A DNA stretch of 64,000 bases, taken from the NCBI GenBank assembly GCA_964036275.1, contig OZ038438.1, positions 15,545,720-15,609,719 on the forward strand, given 5' to 3'. Shown here piece by piece: positions 59,130-64,000 of this stretch; within the stretch, counting starts at the first letter, position 1; every line of letters begins with the position of its first letter. A program made the position numbers and the translations under genes. This DNA is from Litoditis marina. Lineage: Eukaryota; Nematoda; Chromadorea; Rhabditida; Rhabditidae. Below the pieces are notes generated by a model. It saw only the letters and a program-made list of their open reading frames with translations, did no database searches and was not told where the DNA came from.

Positions 59130-59630
59130 ATTTATCGGGGAATTTTCGGGGTTCGCTCCCCGTTCGTTCGGGGAACGATTCATGAATCGTTCCCCAAATT
59201 AAAGGGGAGAAAAGCCTGAAAAATGGCTGAAGGAACGGGGAAAAAACCCTGAAAATTCCCCGAACGAATTACGAATAGAACCTCTCAAAAACTTAATGAT
59301 CTACCGTTTTACGAGTATATACATTTGAATTATTATTTGTTATCTATTTGAATCAGTATCATCAATATACTCTGAAATTTTCACTTATTTTGGTTCTCCC
59401 CCTTTCTCTTGGGTTTCGGGGTTTATTCCTCACTTTCTCCTCGAACATCCCCCGATCACTCTCCGAAACGTGAATTCCCCGCAAATTCAGGGTTTTTTCA
59501 GGCCGTTTCCCCACCTTTTCCCCGAAAATCCTTAAGCTTTCGGGGTTCGTTCCTCACTTCTTACCCGATTTTTCCCCGTTCGCTCCCCGAAAAGTGATTT
59601 CCCCGAAAATTCAGGGGGTTTTCCGGGAAG
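59130..59630. mobile_element. CCCCGAA-rich foldback element
   Basis: The left half (about 59139-59275) carries gggaattttcggggttcgct, the palindrome gggaacgattcatgaatcgttccc, and ctgaaaattccccgaacg. The right half (about 59400-59625) carries the same vocabulary (tttcggggtt, ttccccgcaaattcaggg, ccccgttcgctccccga) largely in inverted order. The two halves are separated by an AT-rich spacer at 59280-59395. No protein-coding capacity. Confidence 0.6.
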
Positions 59631-59934
59631 CAAGATTTCCAATGCACAGGAGCAATGTCAGAACGCTAATAGTAATTTTGATTTGAGACCATAATAATGT
59701 ATTCTGGAAATGTCGAATCGAATAATCTCTCGATTAATTTCATTTGGACCGACCATCGTCCGATTTGTTTCATGTGAATTGGTCATCAATTAATATGGTT
59801 AAGCTTGGTTTATATTTATGGTTCGACTCATAGTGTAGTTTCTGGTAAAGTCTGTTGCTAAGGATGTCTGGTGTTTCATAAATCATTCATGTTCATTTCA
59901 GTCATTCAGGACACCTCCTTTTTCTGCGGAATAG

Positions 59935-62900
59935 ATGGGAAATGCTCAGGGAACCACTCGAAGTAAGTTGACTATTCTGCGCTTTGCTTGTAAGGTTCTG
60001 GTTGATTGTGTGCTGGTCCTTTTTGTAATCATTAGCACATAGTACATAATAACCCGATAACCTGGCGTGGTGGGATTCCGATCAGGGTATTGCCTTCCTA
60101 GCTTCATATATTCGTAATCTACAATTCCGTTTCATAACTACCCCCTCCTTTCAATGAATTGATTGCGTACATTTTTTGTATCGTATTGCCAAAGAACTGA
60201 ATTTCATTGCAGTTGTGCAATTGTGCTTCTTTTTTGTCATTGTTACACTGGCAGGATTGAAGGTGCGCCAAAAACGCCTGGCGGTTGTCGATCGCTTTGC
60301 AAGCTAGCTTTGATAGCGTGGGCCTTGTCTATGGCAAAATCATTGACTTATGCTCATAGCTCATATCAATTGCCTTTCCTAGACAATTTTTATAGCGGTA
60401 ATCCAATAATATCTTTGTTCAACACAAGCCGTTCTTAGAATTTGTTCATTTCATTACTGTTCTGTTGGCTGAATTTCAATCGAATGGCTTGCTTAAAAAT
60501 TTATCTTAAACGATTTTGGTGATGTTTAAATTCGCGTTGTTTCCCCTTACTCTCCTCAAAGCGTCACCGATTCGCTCCAAAGTTGCATTTTAATTTTAGT
60601 GTTTTATATTTATTTCTACGTTACATACTATAACCTATAACAGGCTCGATGTTTCTCATCCTAATGTAATGAGTGATTTGCTGAGGACTGCTGTATTTTC
60701 TGTTTTGCTTTCTACGATCCCAAGCGCGAGACCGAGAATCACATGTCATTGTCAGCTTGTTTTCGTTTGAAAGGTTAACTTCGGCGTGTGCAGAAATCAG
60801 TTTCACGGAAAGCTCTGCAGTCTACATTTATTTGATCACGTACCTTTCCCGAAAACTATCTACTCTGCGATCTTTATTATATGGTATTTTTCTTTCAGAT
60901 ATGGTGCACTCTCTTTCCGAACTGGATGATTCCACTATTATCAACCAGGGTACTACCGACGTGAGACAACCGCAGCTTGCGTTTCACAGTGTTCACGGTC
61001 AAAATGTCGAACTAAAAAGAGGTGAGTTGAGCGCAAAGATCAGTAAGGTCCGACTAAGCGACAAAAAGTAGTCCGTTTTAGATGTGAACACGTGAAAATT
61101 TATGATTTTTCCATCAAAAGTAGACCGATTTTCTTATTTTCGCCGAAAAAGTCCGTTTTCTGAATTTTTCTGACTATTCGGACAACTTTACTGGTGTATG
61201 TATGGTTGAGTGAATTAAATTAAATGTTTACAATTACAAACCTCTCAAATTGGGGGAACTTGGGGCATATGAGAAGTTATCGATGCGTAGCTGAATTCTT
61301 ATTAATAGCTAGTCCTCAAGCTGAAGGTTCAGTTTAGAGTAGGCTTTATGTTTTCATCTGATTTTTATAAATATGAATGGTTTTTCATAATTATTTTAAA
61401 GTTTAGGTTCGCGTATCGCTCGTAGACGAGAAAGTTTCTGCAAAGGATTGGCATTTTCTAACAGGTATTCAATTTAGTTCTCTAGAGTCACTTCGGTCAC
61501 TTTGTTGTTGGTGCGGAGGCAGTCATTTTATAGAGTTTCATAATAATAAGTTATTAACACAATGATATTAAATTCGAAAAAGTTGATACATTTGCTTTTG
61601 TTATTTGTTTTGTTAGGACATTCCTCATTCCAATTAGGCACTGTCAGGTGGATGTCGTGAAATACGAATATAACTGAAATAGTGGAATTGTGGTTATTTA
61701 AAATGTCAGTGATCGGTTATTTGTCTGTAAGTCATTTAGGCCAATCGGTATCGAAGAGAATGTGTGTATCCGTCTGACAGAGGTAGCCACCAACTGGTCT
61801 GGCGTGCTTCGTTTCGGTGTCTGTAACGTCGACCCAGAAACCTACAGGAACATCCCTGTTCCGAAGTGAGTACCTATTTTTACACAAACTTGTTCACCTT
61901 TTTTTACACACCCATCCCTGATTCCATCTGATTATCTTACAGCTCAGACGCCATTTAGTTTTTTGCTCTTCGTACCGCTAAGGATTTAGGAGGCTTTGTC
62001 CTTCTTCACATTTAATTCCCCATTTGACAATTTCCGGAAGAGTATTTGTCAGGTCGTCAAGTAATCAAATAGTTGTATATTTGGTAGTTGGTGCGCATCT
62101 CTTTAGTAATTTAGATTTGCTTGTCCTGATTTGACGTCGAAGGAAGGTTATTGGGCGAAGGCGCTTCCGGAACGCTATTCGGTTGAAGGCAATATTCTGC
62201 ATTTTCACGTTACTGCTGATGGAGAACTATTCTACGGCATTAATGGAACACAGAAGGTTAGTGTGTTATATTTCGAAGTGAACTTTTCGTATGTTTAATA
62301 AAGAACATGGGCGCATAATTAAAGTAGTTAGATGAAATAGTCTTTGAGTAAGTACACAAAAAAGCTGTCGTGATCGCATGACTTCCATTTTTCGTTCAAA
62401 CCCCAATGACTCTTAGTACGGTGAGCCGTGAATTCGAGTTTCGTGTAACTTTTATGTCCTTCTCACGTAAGAAGTTTTTTTTACAGGGTGTCTTCCTTGT
62501 TGGTATCAACACGTCTCTTCCTCTATGGATCATCATTGACATATATGGTAACAGTGTTGCTGTGGAATTTGTTGGTTAGTCGACTTGTATTTTTTTGTCT
62601 GATATCAATCTATTCTCCATTGGCAAATAGCAAATTTTACGTGTAGTTTCAGTAATTGAGATGAGTAACGCAGGAAAATACAATAGTGTAGAGAAAAACT
62701 GTCATGGAGCATCGTGTTATGTTTCTTGGCTGAATTTTGCTTTAACCTGGCACTGAAATAATAATTTCTAATTTCATCACCAGAGCTCTGTGCTCGTGCG
62801 TAAAACATCCCCCTATTTCAATACTGACCGATGTTCGCTTCTGTCAGATTTCATTCGACACATAGTTATTTTTGGAACCACTTTTGAGAACTCATGAGCA

Positions 62901-63790
62901 GTGACGAAAATACAAGTATTCCGTATTTTTAGCTACATATAGGTTAATGTTTGGTGTTTTTTGTTGTTTACGTATGTTTGCGCTCTTGCAGACCCAGCAG
63001 AGTTCGATCCTGCGCGGAGTACGCGACCATCCACTTTGAATCGATCCACCGCTAGTAGTGTAAGCTCAGGAATTGTCAACCCCTCGCACGATGTATCCTC
63101 TGATCTCAGTTCGCTCCATATTACACAACCGACTACATCAAATAGTAAGTTCTTCATTTTCCAATGTTGATAATTTGACTTCACTGAAATGACTGAAACT
63201 GTTGGATTAGAGTTGGATTTGGAATATTTGGATTCCGTTATCCTTGTTAAATGTTATGTTTACTTGTCAGGATCTCTGGATACTGTTCGCTTTCATCATG
63301 TTACGGGACGTCATATCACTCTAAATTCTGGTCGTCATATTGCGGAGCGAAGTGAGCAAGAGTACACTCAAGGCTATGTTTTTACCGAGCGACCCATCCC
63401 CAATAACGAAAAGATTATTGTGCAGGTCAGTTCTATCAAGTGTATTTTTTCTTTACTCTTACTCATGCCAGGTCAGAACAAGCTACTTCGGTTCGCTTTT
63501 TTAAAACTTAATATTCTATTTTATGAGAAAGTTTGCGTGAAATCTGGTGCCGTGGTTTCCAGTAAACTTATTTTAGCGTACTGACAAATTCCTCGATTCC
63601 TTCAAACACTTACCATATGAAGGAACATTATTCTGTCCCTTTTTTTCTGATTGGTTATGGAATATGTACTCTCCAGGTTCTATCTGTTCAACAACTTTAC
63701 AATGGCGGTTTGGCGTTTGGTGTCACATGTTGTGATCCATCGACACTCCGTTCTGCCGATTTACCTGATGATTCTTCCGATTTGATCGAG
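59935..63790 (+). CDS. neur: Neuralized-type E3 ubiquitin ligase, N-terminal part (continues beyond window)
   Basis: Promotes ubiquitination and endocytosis of Notch ligands in Drosophila and vertebrates. Exons in phase: 59935-59962 (ATG), 60899-61021, 61407-61464, 61740-61865, 62115-62256, 62487-62574, 62992-63144, 63271-63425, 63677-63790; 329 residues so far. The start MGNAQGTTR has Gly2, like the myristoylated MGN start of NEURL1. NHR domain 1 (about residues 33-188) shows QLAFHSVHGQNVELKRG, ARRRESFCKGLAFSNRPIGI, WSGVLRFGV, ACPDLTSKEGYWAKALPE and PLWIIIDIYGNSVAVEFVG. A Ser/Thr-rich linker follows (about 189-240). NHR 2 begins with RFHHVTGRHITLNSGRHIAE and FTERPIPNNEKI and has LAFGVTCCDPSTLRSADLP. 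The C-terminal RING finger is expected downstream of the window. The large first intron (936 bp) is AT-rich. The intron after 61021 carries the hAT-like copy. Confidence 0.93.
61034..61204 (+). mobile_element. Short hAT-like non-autonomous element, copy 3 (intron of Neuralized)
   Basis: Flanked by gttgagcg (61026-61033) and gttgagtg (61205-61212), an 8-bp target duplication with one mismatch. The ends cagtaaggtcc and ggacaactttactggtg are inverted copies. The interior (gtagtccgttttagatgtg, gattttccatcaaaa, agtccgttttctgaa, ttctgactattcgg) matches the copies in the co-Smad introns. Confidence 0.75.
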
Positions 63791-64000
63791 GTACATATTC
63801 ATATACGGTTCATTTCATTCCAATGTATTCATTTTATCGAAATAACGTTTTTATTAGAATTTAATTTTTCCTTTCAACGACACATCAGTTATGTCTGACT
63901 ATTCATCAAAATTTTCCCATTTCCCGTCAAGTACGTGCAATTATTGTGCATTTGATTTTTTTAAATTAAAAATTTGTTCAGGTTCGGGTCTTTTTCTATT

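Larger units (their letters stand above)
53059..59934. other. Long region without recognised genes, between transporter and Neuralized genes
   Basis: The two flanking genes are divergent, so promoters and upstream exons of both belong here, including the missing start of the transporter. I found no exon I can support. It contains a GGCCGCCG palindromic repeat (53755-53900), inverted arm B (54430-54667), a GA microsatellite (55050-55102), inverted repeats at 58.28-58.35 and 58.69-58.79 kb, and the CCCCGAA foldback element at 59.13-59.63 kb. Confidence 0.6.

Overview
This is a eukaryotic window, almost certainly from a nematode. The genes are split into 30-340 bp exons. Introns are mostly 45-700 bp and usually end in TTTCAG or TTTTAG. 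At least one gene starts right after a splice-acceptor-like TTTTCAG, as nematode spliced-leader genes do. The gene families fit: a TWK two-pore potassium channel, a 7TM chemoreceptor of nematode type, a co-Smad, a forkhead factor and an equilibrative nucleoside transporter. There are no bacterial features. Long introns and many small transposon remnants argue against the compact genome of C. elegans itself. I cannot name the species.

I joined exons by hand, requiring GT/AG borders, phase continuity and family resemblance. Layout: (1) 208-5613 (+), TWK potassium channel lacking its 5' end. (2) 6426-8408 (-), a 157-residue protein of unknown function. (3) 10422-13736 (-), forkhead transcription factor, 5' end unresolved. 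(4) 15564-19149 (+), Srx-like chemoreceptor GPCR. (5) 21980-29192 (+), Smad4-type co-Smad, apparently complete. (6) 31284-31798 (+), small three-exon gene, unknown. (7) 32033-37664 (-), unknown gene in which an exon pair is present three times. (8) 40264-46067 (+), acyl-CoA synthetase/4-coumarate-CoA ligase-like enzyme. (9) 46326-53058 (-), equilibrative nucleoside transporter, convergent with the previous gene. (10) 59935 to past the window end (+), Neuralized, with its first NHR domain and the start of the second. The genes do not form an operon or pathway. Co-Smad (TGF-beta), Neuralized (Notch ligand ubiquitination) and forkhead are signalling or developmental regulators; the others are membrane or metabolic proteins.

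The non-coding part is rich in small mobile elements. There are three copies of a tRNA-derived SINE-like repeat, one split by a GC-rich inverted-repeat element. A short inverted-repeat element is present in three introns, each copy flanked by an 8-bp target duplication as for hAT elements. There are also two related repeats in inverted orientation around the first recognised exon of the nucleoside transporter, a diverged direct duplication near 21 kb, a CCCCGAA-rich foldback element near 59.3 kb, and GA and AT microsatellites. The least explained items are the exon-pair amplification near 33-35 kb, the small gene at 31.3 kb, and an apparent one-base insertion in the potassium channel.
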